Positions 42,548 to 52,104 of a stretch of DNA of 64,000 nucleotides are shown in pieces. A program made the translations under genes and the position numbers. How positions within the stretch are numbered: the first letter of the stretch is position 1; every line of letters starts with the position of its first letter. This DNA is from Bacillota bacterium (GTDB taxonomy: Bacteria > Bacillota > Bacilli > Paenibacillales > NBRC-103111). The DNA lies in contig JAEWGW010000046.1 of assembly GCA_023388055.1 (NCBI GenBank), forward strand, positions 62,001 through 126,000, given 5' to 3'. The notes below the pieces were generated by a model. That model was not told the DNA's origin and made no database searches. It saw only the letters and a list, made by a program, of their open reading frames with translations.

Positions 42548-42605
42548 CTTGGAGTCTTATGCTGGAGGAGCAAGATAAACCTCATTAGGGAAGGATGAAG
42601 CTGTA

Positions 42606-43406
42606 ATGAAAAAATCCGCAAACAAAACCATTATCTCCGGTGTATTGGCAGCAGCCGTTCTCGTAGGCGGGGCAGGTCTGGTACATAATCAGGTTTTTGC
42701 TGCAGCCTCCGGCGACACCTCCACCTCCGTGACCGATACCACCCGCGAGAACCGTACCGGCGGGCACGGAGAAGCCGGCTTCCGCGGCGGCGACTTCGGC
42801 AAACGCGGCGGCGGGATGGCAAACGTGGGCAAGTTTGATCTGCTGAAGCAAACCGCGACCATTCTCAATGTGGAGGAATCCATCATCTCCGCCCAGTTGG
42901 AGCAGGGCTTGACCTGGGTGCAAATCGCAGCCGCTGCCGGACTAAGCGAGGAGGACTACCTGGCAAAGCTGGTGGCTGCCCAAACCGTGACCATCAACGA
43001 GGCGGTCACTGCAGGCAAGCTGACCCAGGAGCAGGCGGACAAGCTGACAACCAGCCTGTCCGACCAACTGAAGAAGCAGGTTGAACGCACTGGCTTGAAG
43101 CAAAAGGATGTCTCCGGCACCGATGCCAACGGCCAAAAGAACGGGAAAGGCGTCCGCGGGGAGCACGGCCAAAGGAGCGGCTTTGCGAGCGAAGCGGAAT
43201 TGGCCGCGATTCTTGGCATAACGGAGGAGGAGCTGGGCACTCTTCTGCAAGAGGGCAAATCCCTTGCGGAGATTGCCGAAAGCAAGGGAATTACCTCTGA
43301 CCAGCTGATTGCCAAAATCAAGGACAGCCTGACCGATGAGCTGAAAACCTTCATAGACCGCAAGGGAACGGATCACGGAATGAAGGGCAGAATGAAGAAC
43401 GGCTAA
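42606..43406 (+). CDS. Secreted helical-repeat protein of unknown function
   Basis: A 266-residue protein with a clear signal peptide (SGVLAAAVLVGGAGL, cleavage near VFAAA). A Gly/Arg-rich linker follows, then helical units of the form LGITEEELGTLLQEGKSLAE / IAESKGITSDQLIAKI, found at about residues 85-125 and 200-245. Similar LGxSxEEL-GKSLAxIA repeats occur in secreted Bacillales proteins of no assigned role. GGAAGG lies 11 bases before the ATG. Probably a single-gene unit. Confidence 0.7.
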   Translation: MKKSANKTIISGVLAAAVLVGGAGLVHNQVFAAASGDTSTSVTDTTRENRTGGHGEAGFRGGDFGKRGGGMANVGKFDLLKQTATILNVEESIISAQLEQGLTWVQIAAAAGLSEEDYLAKLVAAQTVTINEAVTAGKLTQEQADKLTTSLSDQLKKQVERTGLKQKDVSGTDANGQKNGKGVRGEHGQRSGFASEAELAAILGITEEELGTLLQEGKSLAEIAESKGITSDQLIAKIKDSLTDELKTFIDRKGTDHGMKGRMKNG

Positions 43407-43491
43407 TATTGCTAAAAACACCTGTAACTGCAGAGCTAGTCTTAACAAAAGACGCTGCTCCTCTCCTGTCATACTCCATAGGCGCAGTCAG

Positions 43492-43541
43492 GAAAAACGG
43501 GGTTGTCACTGCCATATAATACTGGCACTGACAACCCCGTT
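43492..43541 (-). terminator. Terminator of the SLH protein gene
   Basis: A 19-base stem with one mismatch (43496-43514 with 43523-43541) and TTTTT on the minus strand, 47 bases after the SLH gene stop. Confidence 0.85.
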
Positions 43542-43587
43542 ATCGGTTTGAATAGGACGGTTTCTTCACAACAGCTTCCTGCTTGGT

Positions 43588-46500
43588 TTACTTGACTGCC
43601 AGTTCAATGAACCGCTTCAGAATGACAGCAACCTCTGCCCGGGTCGCCGTTGCCTTCGGCGCAAAGCTGCCGCCGTCCCGTCCGGTTATGGTACCGGTCT
43701 CCTGGCTGTATAAGGCCGCTGTTTTTGCCCAGGGGGCAATACTGGAGGAGTCGGAATAGCTCAAAGCCGCGTCAGACGGCAGCTCCGTAGACAGCTTCAT
43801 GAGCTGGGCAAACCGAAGGAGCATAGCTGCCATTTCCTCGCGTGTAACGTTCCGGTCCGGCTCAAACTGACTGGCGCTTACTCCCTGAACAATCCCCATC
43901 TCGGAGCACCAATCGATATACCGCCCGTACCAGCTGTCATAGCTGGAATCCATAAACACATGCGCTCCCATCGTTTGGAGCGGTCCGTAACTTCTTTCAT
44001 AGAGACGCCCCATCACAGCAGCCAGCATGGCCCGAGTCATTCCTGTATCCGGAGAGAAGACCTTATTGTCCGTTCCTTCGAAAATTTCCCGTTCCGTAAC
44101 AAAATCAATATACGGCTTGCCCCAATGTGCAGCGATATCTGCGAAGCTTTTCGGATTATCCTGGAACAGCACCGTTTTGTCTGCCTGAGCCAAATACTTC
44201 ATCACTCCTGAAGCATTGGAAGCAAATCCGATAAATACTTTATTGTTGCCCTCCAGATAATATGGCAGTCCAGCTGCTGTCAGGGAGGTAGCCTCATTTT
44301 TGCTGAACACAACCGATATGGTATGCGTTGCAGTAATGTTGGCAAGTGTATAACTGCTTACAGCGCCAACGCTTTTGCCGTCTACCAGCACATCGGCAAT
44401 GCTATACCCCTTGTCAGGCGTAATGGTAAAGGTCTTGCTGCCTCCTGTAGCTACAGTGATGACACCATTGGGGCTGATGCTTCCTCCCTTAAGCTCTACC
44501 GGCACCGTGATGCTATAGCTGCCTGTGCCGGCAAAGCCGCTGTCTGTGACTGTGTCGCTATCCGTGCTGCTGCCGCTTCCCGTTGTAAAGGCAACGGCAT
44601 AAATGGAAAAATTTTGGGCCCAAATAATAATTTGGTTTTCCGCTGCATTCAGCATGTAGCCCTCACTGGCAGGCGCATTCGCTGAGTATGCCAACTGCTG
44701 CATCAGCTGCGCAGCTGTGTCATGGTAACGATAAACGGCTACATTACTTTTTCCACTGAAGGAATAAGGAATGATGATCTTCATAAGATTCGGCACAGTG
44801 GATAGGGCCGTCGGGGTATGATTATTGATCTGCAGCAATACCGTCATATCCAGATACAAATCAATGTTTTTCCCGTAAGCCGCGGATTGCAGCTCAGAAG
44901 CGCCTGGTGCGGAGCTATCCTTGCTCTCAATCTCCATGGTGATTTTGACAGCATCGCCTTGATGGACAGCAGCAAGATTGTCGGAGGTGAACTGGTTGTT
45001 TAGACCATCCACCACAATGCTGGGTGTATCGTTCCCTTTAATATTCAATATGCTGCTTTTATTTCCGGTGGGAATGATAATCGGATGAGCCCCAAAATTG
45101 TAGCTGCCATCCTTTACCGTGACAAGAACCGTCTCCACCTTGCCATCCTTGGCAGCTACAAGGTTATAGGTTCCGTTCGGTATACCCGTCAGCTGAAATC
45201 TTCCGTTTTCATCAGATAAAGCCGTTTCGCCAAATTGTGTGTTGCCCTGCATCAGCTTGATGACTGCACCCGATACAGACTGGGCCGCCGGAGCAGCATC
45301 ATTCATAACGGTGCCGGTTATGTCATAAGCGGCAGTAATCCATCTTGCATAAAGAGTCATATCAGCAGCAACTGTATCATTGGCAAAGCTCCATGGGTCA
45401 AGTCCGGCCGTATCCTTATACCAGCCTGCGAAGATGTAGCCTGTCCGTACAGGTGTCTGATCAAACTCCAGTGCCGCGCCATGAACTGCATCAGCCCGGA
45501 TTGCAAAAACCGACGCATCAGGATAATTTTGATTAAAAACCACTGTGTTAACCCATTTGGCATAATAAAACTTGTTGCCAGTATCGGTTGCAAGGAGCTG
45601 GGTAACAAGCTCACCCGAGAAGTCCGCGTTGGTATACCAGCCTGCGAAGGCCGCATTGGGCAGCGTAATATCCGTGGGCAGAGTGATTAAACTACCGTAG
45701 GTGTAATCGGTGACGGTGCTGCCGGTCATAACACCACCCCCGGTATTAAATATAATCGAATAATTGGAGGAGCCTGTGACTGTACAAATCGCGTATACCG
45801 CATCGGTAACGCTCAGAGTAATTTCACTTGTGGTTTGACCATTGGTACCGCTGCCGGACCACAGGTAGGTATACGAGGTGGCGTTGGCGCCTGCTGCTGC
45901 CAAGATCACTCGCGTCCCCTCCAGCACGGTGCTGCCGCTTGCCAGCGGCATTTCGCCGATTCGGGCGATAACCGTGCTGCCTGCTGCCAGACCGCTGTTT
46001 GCTGCAGAGAAGCTTACACTGTAATAATCAACAGAATCTGCCGTAACAGCCCCTCCTGATACCGTTACTGCTTTTCCGGTATCCTGACCATTAATGGTAA
46101 TGGAATATGCACCATTCGGCAAAGAGGCGGAATAGGTGCCGATGGTTACAGTGCTTGCGGCAACAGCCTTGGTTATGCCGCCTTGCTTCAGCTCAATTGT
46201 GCCTGGCGCTGCGCTTGCCGCCCCGTCGGTACGCGTATTCACGGTCACCGGGTAACGGACATGCAGGGTGGCCGGCGCCGAAGGGACAGAAATGGCCGTA
46301 CCCTCCACTGTCTTTGTTATCATACAACGGAATTGTGCGCCGTCATCCGCTGCCGATACGTGATTGATCGAAAGCGAAGAAGAAGTGGCCTGGTCAATGT
46401 CAATCCACTGATTGTCCAGAAGCCGCTGCCATTGATAGGTAATCCCTTCAGCACCGGAGTCCGCTGTGACAGACAGGCTCGCAATCCCGTCGAGAGGAGC

Positions 46501-48744
46501 GGTTGTATCTCCAGGATGGGTAGTAATGGCAGGAGCATTCAGCCATTTGGCATAATAGGTCAGATTTCCTGCTTCTGCTGCAGCAATCCAGGTAACCGGT
46601 GCGCCGGAGAAGTCGGCGTTAGCGTACCAGCCTGCAAAAGCGGCATTTGCCTTGGTTACATCCACAGGCAAGGAAACTGCAGTACCGTAAGCATGAGATG
46701 TCACATTGCCGCTGTTAACAGTACCCCCGTTGGTATTCAAGACCACTGTGCCAACGGGATGTATGACCAGTTCTGTCTGATTGGAGGCAAAGGCGCTTTC
46801 CGTTGCCCGGATGCGCACGGCGTAAGCGCCAGGCGCCAGGCCGGTTACCATACTGCCTTCACCCGTAACAGAGGTCCAGCTGCCAGAGGCATCCCAGCGG
46901 TATTCCATGCTTGTATTTACACCGGTAAGGGTACCGTCCGTTGCATTCAATACCGTTTCGTGGGTGCTTCCCACATTCCCCGGCGCAGATGGCCGTTCAG
47001 GCAGGGTCAACAGCTGAGCCTCACTATCAACGGTGCTTGAGCTGTCTCCCTTCTTCACAACGGAGACGGTTTGACCCATCCAGCTGCTGTCAATGGCAAT
47101 AATCCCAGATGCATCTGCTGTTTTTTCCACTCCGTTAATGATATAGCGGGAGCCTGCTTCAAGATTGGACAAAACTTCATTCGGATAGTTAATACCGGCT
47201 TGGGGAGTGCTCTGTGCCGGCAAGGCCGCAACGGTGGTGGTAGCACTGGCAGGCTGATATCCGTTTTTTGTTATTTCCAGTGTGATTACAGCTCCGCTGC
47301 TAATCACCGTATTCGTCGTTACCGTTAACCCGGTGGACGAGGTGCTAACGGAATACGTGGAGCGGTCCTGCGCAATTCCGTCGATCATCAGGGTCACTTC
47401 AGAGGTATTGAGGTCAACTGCGGAGCTCAATTCACCCGTTACTTGCCGGCTGCTGCGGTTGTACTGCGCATTTTGCAGCGTCAAGGGAAGCACAGTGTCA
47501 GACAACACGGCATAATTATCAGATTTCACGATGGAATACCCTCCACCATCGTAGAACAAATGGGAGATATCCTCATTAGTAATGGTATAATCGTTTGTTC
47601 CCGCAGCCACATTTGCGCCATTGTATGCATTCTTCAAGGTGATGCCCATCTTCGCATTGCTTCCCAGTATGGACGGGACAAATAAGTGGCCTTCCTCTGC
47701 AAAAAGATTGTTCTCACTTCCGCCCGCCAGAGTCCAGCTGCTCCTGGTAAAGCTGCCGCTCGTAGAAATATCGCGATTGCCGAAAATTCTGGCATTGTCT
47801 GCGATGTAGATATTTTCCGCATTTGGCGCTTCGTTCAGTGCCATAACAGCCGCATGCGGTCTGCCAAAATCTGATCCGCCGTTCAGATTAATGTAATTAT
47901 TGGTTATGGATGCATTACCGGTAATATTCAACGTGCATAAACTGCTGTTTCCATAAATCAAAATCGCCGATCCGCCAAAGTAAGCCGAATAGTCTGATGA
48001 ATATTCAATTCCATTCCCGTAAATCGAAGCATTGCCGCTCATATTGATGGTGCCGCCGTACACCGTCAGTGCACCTCCGTGACGGGGAGCCACATTCCCT
48101 CTAATGACGGCATTTTCGCTTATGTTCAGCTCTTTAATATAGTCAAAATTCGCCGCTCCTCCTCGGCTGCTGCCCAGTGAGTTCCCTGTATTGATATTGT
48201 TCTGCAAAGCGCTGTTTCGCTGCAGGTTTACAGTGAAATCGGGGTTACTTGTATACAGGATGTAATTTTCCTTATCATTAGGCATCACCCTGCTGCCTCC
48301 GTCAAGAATGAGGTTGCGGATTGTGAAGGACCCCTCGCCTTGTCCATTTAAAGTCCTAAACATGGTGTCGTTCAGGGCTGGCCCCCGTATGATTGTATGA
48401 ACGCCACTATAGTCCCCTTCCGCATTGGGCAGCTGGTTTCCGCTGGTATCACTGCTGGTTAGAAGGACATGATACTCGTTGTTCAGAATAATGGTCTGAT
48501 TCAGCGTCAAGTTACCCATCACATAAATAACACCGTCTCCTGTAAGACTCTGGAAAGCCTTTTCGAGTGTTTCATAAGGAGCGGAGAAGGTTCCCGCATT
48601 GCTGTCATTTCCTGCCGGTGAAACATAGATGGCCTGAGCATTTGAGAATCCCGCAAGCGCAGTCTGGGGTCCAATAGAAAACATCAGCGCCAAAACAAGC
48701 AAAAACGATAGGATCGAACTTCCCTCCAGCTTTGACTGATTCAT
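43588..48744 (-). CDS. Large SLH-anchored cell-wall protein with beta-helix and InlB B-repeats
   Basis: A 1718-residue surface protein. Signal peptide (residues about 10-32); a right-handed beta-helix, pectin-lyase-like region (about 35-430, with repeated NISENAVIRGN / NITGNASITNN units); Ig-like and beta-sandwich modules; three InlB B-repeats/Listeria-Bacteroides repeats (each ending FAGWY ... YYAKW or LYARW); a carboxypeptidase-regulatory-like module (ALSDENGRFQLTGIPNGTYNL); and three SLH domains in the last 180 residues (AHWGKPYIDFVTE, DSWYGRYIDWCSEMG, APWAKTAALYSQE). It should be held to secondary wall polymer. The role may be adhesion or polysaccharide binding; no catalytic residues were recognised. 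RBS GGAGG is 7 bases before the ATG. Confidence 0.88.
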   Translation of the reverse strand: MNQSKLEGSSILSFLLVLALMFSIGPQTALAGFSNAQAIYVSPAGNDSNAGTFSAPYETLEKAFQSLTGDGVIYVMGNLTLNQTIILNNEYHVLLTSSDTSGNQLPNAEGDYSGVHTIIRGPALNDTMFRTLNGQGEGSFTIRNLILDGGSRVMPNDKENYILYTSNPDFTVNLQRNSALQNNINTGNSLGSSRGGAANFDYIKELNISENAVIRGNVAPRHGGALTVYGGTINMSGNASIYGNGIEYSSDYSAYFGGSAILIYGNSSLCTLNITGNASITNNYINLNGGSDFGRPHAAVMALNEAPNAENIYIADNARIFGNRDISTSGSFTRSSWTLAGGSENNLFAEEGHLFVPSILGSNAKMGITLKNAYNGANVAAGTNDYTITNEDISHLFYDGGGYSIVKSDNYAVLSDTVLPLTLQNAQYNRSSRQVTGELSSAVDLNTSEVTLMIDGIAQDRSTYSVSTSSTGLTVTTNTVISSGAVITLEITKNGYQPASATTTVAALPAQSTPQAGINYPNEVLSNLEAGSRYIINGVEKTADASGIIAIDSSWMGQTVSVVKKGDSSSTVDSEAQLLTLPERPSAPGNVGSTHETVLNATDGTLTGVNTSMEYRWDASGSWTSVTGEGSMVTGLAPGAYAVRIRATESAFASNQTELVIHPVGTVVLNTNGGTVNSGNVTSHAYGTAVSLPVDVTKANAAFAGWYANADFSGAPVTWIAAAEAGNLTYYAKWLNAPAITTHPGDTTAPLDGIASLSVTADSGAEGITYQWQRLLDNQWIDIDQATSSSLSINHVSAADDGAQFRCMITKTVEGTAISVPSAPATLHVRYPVTVNTRTDGAASAAPGTIELKQGGITKAVAASTVTIGTYSASLPNGAYSITINGQDTGKAVTVSGGAVTADSVDYYSVSFSAANSGLAAGSTVIARIGEMPLASGSTVLEGTRVILAAAGANATSYTYLWSGSGTNGQTTSEITLSVTDAVYAICTVTGSSNYSIIFNTGGGVMTGSTVTDYTYGSLITLPTDITLPNAAFAGWYTNADFSGELVTQLLATDTGNKFYYAKWVNTVVFNQNYPDASVFAIRADAVHGAALEFDQTPVRTGYIFAGWYKDTAGLDPWSFANDTVAADMTLYARWITAAYDITGTVMNDAAPAAQSVSGAVIKLMQGNTQFGETALSDENGRFQLTGIPNGTYNLVAAKDGKVETVLVTVKDGSYNFGAHPIIIPTGNKSSILNIKGNDTPSIVVDGLNNQFTSDNLAAVHQGDAVKITMEIESKDSSAPGASELQSAAYGKNIDLYLDMTVLLQINNHTPTALSTVPNLMKIIIPYSFSGKSNVAVYRYHDTAAQLMQQLAYSANAPASEGYMLNAAENQIIIWAQNFSIYAVAFTTGSGSSTDSDTVTDSGFAGTGSYSITVPVELKGGSISPNGVITVATGGSKTFTITPDKGYSIADVLVDGKSVGAVSSYTLANITATHTISVVFSKNEATSLTAAGLPYYLEGNNKVFIGFASNASGVMKYLAQADKTVLFQDNPKSFADIAAHWGKPYIDFVTEREIFEGTDNKVFSPDTGMTRAMLAAVMGRLYERSYGPLQTMGAHVFMDSSYDSWYGRYIDWCSEMGIVQGVSASQFEPDRNVTREEMAAMLLRFAQLMKLSTELPSDAALSYSDSSSIAPWAKTAALYSQETGTITGRDGGSFAPKATATRAEVAVILKRFIELAVK

Positions 48745-48871
48745 TATGAAGCCTCCGTTTTATTTTATGTACAACATATACCGCCCGAAAAAGGCTATCC
48801 TTTGGGTAAATGGCGGCTTATAAACATATCAATCCCTCTCTCGTCGAATTCTGACATTTATAATCGAAAAA

Positions 48872-48904
48872 AGAATTATTCTTGTCATTATAAACAATAA
48901 TTCT
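48872..48904. promoter_or_regulatory. Inverted repeat upstream of the SLH gene
   Basis: AGAATTATT (48872-48880) and AATAATTCT (48896-48904) are a perfect 9-base inverted repeat with a 15-base centre containing TATAAT-like sequence. A possible operator for the SLH gene; no protein assigned. Confidence 0.4.
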
Positions 48905-48917
48905 GGACATTTTCTGG

Positions 48918-48967
48918 ACACAAAAAAACCTCCGGACCCGGCAGGGGCAACCCGCCAAATCCGAAGG
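48918..48967 (-). terminator. Terminator of the hybrid histidine kinase operon
   Basis: CCTTCGGA/TCCGGAGG outer arms and a GGCGGG/CCCTGCC inner helix, followed by seven Ts on the minus strand just after the kinase stop. Confidence 0.85.
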
Positions 48968-48969
48968 CC

Positions 48970-51900
48970 TTATTCTCCTTTCACACGCGAGGGGATCAAA
49001 ATGGAAATCCGTGTCCCCACTCCGGGTATACTCTCGATTACCAGTTCGCTTCCGTACAGCCGCTTGAGCCGGCTGCGGATATTATCCAGGCCGATGCCAT
49101 GCCGCATAACCGCCTGCTGCGCATCCGTCCCGCTCCTCCCGCCGGAGGAAGCCGCCGCCGGATCAAAGCCGACCCCGTTATCCTCCACCTCAATCCGCAG
49201 ACCATCGGCCTCAAGCTGCGCGCTTACCCTCAGCCTGCCGCCGTTTTCCCGCTGCATAATGCCGTGCCGGATGGCATTCTCCGCCAATGGCTGAAGCAGG
49301 AGAGACGGAATCTGCACCTGCCCGGCTTCCGGCGCAATCTCCATCTCCACCTCCAGCATGTCCCCGAACCGGGCCTGCTCGATGGATAAATAGGCCCCCA
49401 ACAGCGCTTCCTCCTGCTCCAGGGTCACCATTCCGCCGGCTTCGCGGAAATCGAAGCTGTAGCGCAGATAGGTGGCGAAATCCTGCAGCAGCTTCCGCGA
49501 CCGCAGATGGTCGGTGTAGCTGAAGGACAAAATCGCATTCAGCGTATTATAGATAAAATGGGGTTTGATCTGGGCCTGCAGGAAGGACATTTCCTTATGC
49601 AGCAGCTCCTCGCCGGACCGCTTCAGCTGAAGGAGCGTACGAACGCGGCTTTTCAGCTCCGTCCGGTCATACGGCTTCTCCAGGAAGTCATTGGCGCCCG
49701 CTGTAAAGCCGCAGGACAGGCTGTCCTGACGGCTCCTGGCCGTCAGCAGCAGCACGGGCAGCTCCAGAAGCGAATATTGCCTGCGGAGGGCGTGGCAGGT
49801 TTCGAAGCCCGACAGCCGCGGCATCATAATATCCAGGATGCACAGGTCAAACTTCAAGCCTGCCTCCAACAGCCGCAGAACCTCCTCCCCGTCACGGACG
49901 GGAGTGACCTCATACCCGTCCAGCATCAGCAGATTGGACAGCGCCCGCAGACTGCCGTAGTCATCGTCCGCCGCAAGTATCCGCGGTCGCTGTGCGCCGG
50001 TATGCGCCGCAGGAGGGGGCTCAGGTTGCCCGGAAGCTATTCCGGAGGGCTCCCTGTCCCGGTAATCCCAGCCGCCTGTCTCTGTCTCCACGTCCGGGGG
50101 GGACAGATCGTCCTGCCGGCTTTCTCCCTGTCCATGGTTATACGGAATGCTGACCGTCATGCGGGTGCCCTTGCCCGGCTGCGATTCCACCTCCACCGTT
50201 CCCCCGTGCAGTTCAGCCAGCTGCCGGGTAATGGCCAGCCCCAGTCCCACACCCCCGTAGCTGCGGGTTAAGCTCGGCTCCAGCTGCTCGAAGGATTTGA
50301 AGATATCCCCGAACCGCTCCCGGGGAATGCCGATGCCTGTGTCCTCCACACCAAAAACGGCATATTCGCCGTTTTGCTCCGCCGTCACCGTGACCGTGCC
50401 GTCCGGGGTATATTTCACAGCATTTTCCACCAGATTGTGGATCATCTGGGTAAAGCGGTCCTTATCCGCAACAAGCCTGAACCGCTCCGGCTCCACCCGG
50501 TTCACCAGGGTCAACCTGCTCCCGTCGGCCATCCTCCGGAAAATGCTCAGGATATGCTCGATGACGGCATAGCTGTCGAAATGGCTCCAACGCAGCATCA
50601 AATCATGGTTCCGCATTTTGGAATAATCGAGAATATCCAGCACCAGCGCCGACAGCCGGCGGCCTGTGTCCGCTACCAGCGTCAAATCCCCGGCCTGCTG
50701 GGGCGTAAGTGGCCCGCCCGCTCCCTGAAGCAGAGAGTCGGTGATGTTGATCATGGCATTCAGAGGCGTTTTGAGCTCGTGGGAGGTTTTCGCCAGAAAC
50801 TCGTCCTTCAGCCGGTCCACCGCAGACAGCCGGTCCGACAACAGCCGGATGGTCCGGTAGGATTGGGTATACTGCTTGGACATATACAGCGCCTGGGACA
50901 TCACCAGAAGCGGCAGCGCCACCGGCAGGAAATAATGCTCATCCAGCTTCCAGATAATATTCAGCATGTTGACGATGACAAAATTGAGGGTGCCCAATAT
51001 GCCCAGATAAAGGTAAACCGCCCCCTCCTGATAGTGCCTGGCGGCCATGGCCATATAGAAGCAATTGAGCAGCATCACCGCTAATATGGTGAAGGAAAGC
51101 AACAGGATAAACGGCCCGTTGTAGCTGGCGGAGGTCAGGAGAACCGCTGCAATATAGACTGCCGCAATCAGCTCAATGCTCTGCATGACCCGCCGGGGAT
51201 ACAGATTCGGGAAGGAATGGTACACATATCTGGAGAAAAAGCTGAACATGAGCACGGCGGAGATGTCCTCCACAAACAGCTGCAGCTCAATGGACAGCTG
51301 CGGCAGAAGCTGCATCAGAAGCCGCTCCGAATGGGTCAGGAGGTAGACGAAGGTAGCCAGGCAGCATAAACCGAAAAACAGCAGCTCCCGGTGGGAGGGC
51401 CGCTGGAAGAAGATCCCCACAAAATAAACCGCCAGCACCAGAAAGCCCGAGGCCAAAGCCCCGTCCATCGCGTTGTTGTAATTGTTGAGACGGGAAATCG
51501 CGGCTTCACTGCCGAAGAATACAGACTGGACGATTCCGCTGTTGAAGCTTTTGAAGCTGGCCACCTGCACCACAATGTCGGCCTCATTCCCCCGGACCTC
51601 GAAAAAGGCGGCATAGGGGGTATTGCGGTGGATAATGCTGTTGGGATCAGCGGCGGGCCTGCCGCTATGGCCCACCTCCTGACCGTTGACAAACACCCGG
51701 TTGGATGCCCGGATGTTGCTTGTTTTTAACCCGTAATACGGCCCATGTCCTTCGGGCAGCAGAACCCGCAGGCGGTAAGTCGCATAACCGCTGTCCGGCA
51801 GCCTCCGGCCAGCCGCCTGGAGGGAATCCCAGCTGGCGGGAACCATAATCGGGATAAGCTCCTCCCGGGGAGGGGCCTCACCGTTTGGCTGCGGTGACCA

Positions 51901-52101
51901 CAGCCGGCTCCAATAAAATTCCCACTCCCCATCCAAGCGGAGGGTTTCCGTCTCCGACGGCTCCCACTGGCGCAAATCCAGCAGGCCGTTTTCGGCCTTG
52001 GGCCGGATCTGGCCCCGGTCCCGGAGCACCGGCAAAACAAAAACAAGCACAAGCGCTGCCATAATCACAATCAAAAACCAAAGCTGCGGATTTTTTTTCA
52101 C
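48970..52101 (-). CDS. Hybrid sensor histidine kinase: 7TMR-DISM, HisKA, HATPase, REC, LytS-type kinase
   Basis: A 1043-residue membrane kinase. An N-terminal anchor and a jelly-roll 7TMR-DISM ligand domain (about 40-190; RVFVNGQEVGHSGRP) precede seven membrane helices (about 205-400), HisKA with the H-box SHELKTPLNAM (His about 440), an HATPase (NLVENAVKYTP, GVGLGLAI), a receiver (CILDIMMPRLSG, Asp about 754), then a second kinase core of LytS type (QIKPHFIYNTLNAIL, about 845) with its own HATPase (ENGGRLRV, DNGVGFDP, GIGLDNIRSRL). Start GTG with GGAGG 11 bases upstream, three bases after the response regulator stop. The ligand is unknown; DISM domains often bind carbohydrates. Confidence 0.9.
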   Translation of the reverse strand: MKKNPQLWFLIVIMAALVLVFVLPVLRDRGQIRPKAENGLLDLRQWEPSETETLRLDGEWEFYWSRLWSPQPNGEAPPREELIPIMVPASWDSLQAAGRRLPDSGYATYRLRVLLPEGHGPYYGLKTSNIRASNRVFVNGQEVGHSGRPAADPNSIIHRNTPYAAFFEVRGNEADIVVQVASFKSFNSGIVQSVFFGSEAAISRLNNYNNAMDGALASGFLVLAVYFVGIFFQRPSHRELLFFGLCCLATFVYLLTHSERLLMQLLPQLSIELQLFVEDISAVLMFSFFSRYVYHSFPNLYPRRVMQSIELIAAVYIAAVLLTSASYNGPFILLLSFTILAVMLLNCFYMAMAARHYQEGAVYLYLGILGTLNFVIVNMLNIIWKLDEHYFLPVALPLLVMSQALYMSKQYTQSYRTIRLLSDRLSAVDRLKDEFLAKTSHELKTPLNAMINITDSLLQGAGGPLTPQQAGDLTLVADTGRRLSALVLDILDYSKMRNHDLMLRWSHFDSYAVIEHILSIFRRMADGSRLTLVNRVEPERFRLVADKDRFTQMIHNLVENAVKYTPDGTVTVTAEQNGEYAVFGVEDTGIGIPRERFGDIFKSFEQLEPSLTRSYGGVGLGLAITRQLAELHGGTVEVESQPGKGTRMTVSIPYNHGQGESRQDDLSPPDVETETGGWDYRDREPSGIASGQPEPPPAAHTGAQRPRILAADDDYGSLRALSNLLMLDGYEVTPVRDGEEVLRLLEAGLKFDLCILDIMMPRLSGFETCHALRRQYSLLELPVLLLTARSRQDSLSCGFTAGANDFLEKPYDRTELKSRVRTLLQLKRSGEELLHKEMSFLQAQIKPHFIYNTLNAILSFSYTDHLRSRKLLQDFATYLRYSFDFREAGGMVTLEQEEALLGAYLSIEQARFGDMLEVEMEIAPEAGQVQIPSLLLQPLAENAIRHGIMQRENGGRLRVSAQLEADGLRIEVEDNGVGFDPAAASSGGRSGTDAQQAVMRHGIGLDNIRSRLKRLYGSELVIESIPGVGTRISILIPSRVKGE

Positions 52102-52104
52102 AGC

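Noticed and set aside
48745..48800. AraR-like half-site (TTGTACAT) upstream of the SLH gene
   Set aside because: Only one half matches and the partner half is absent; the match is at chance level in AT-rich DNA.
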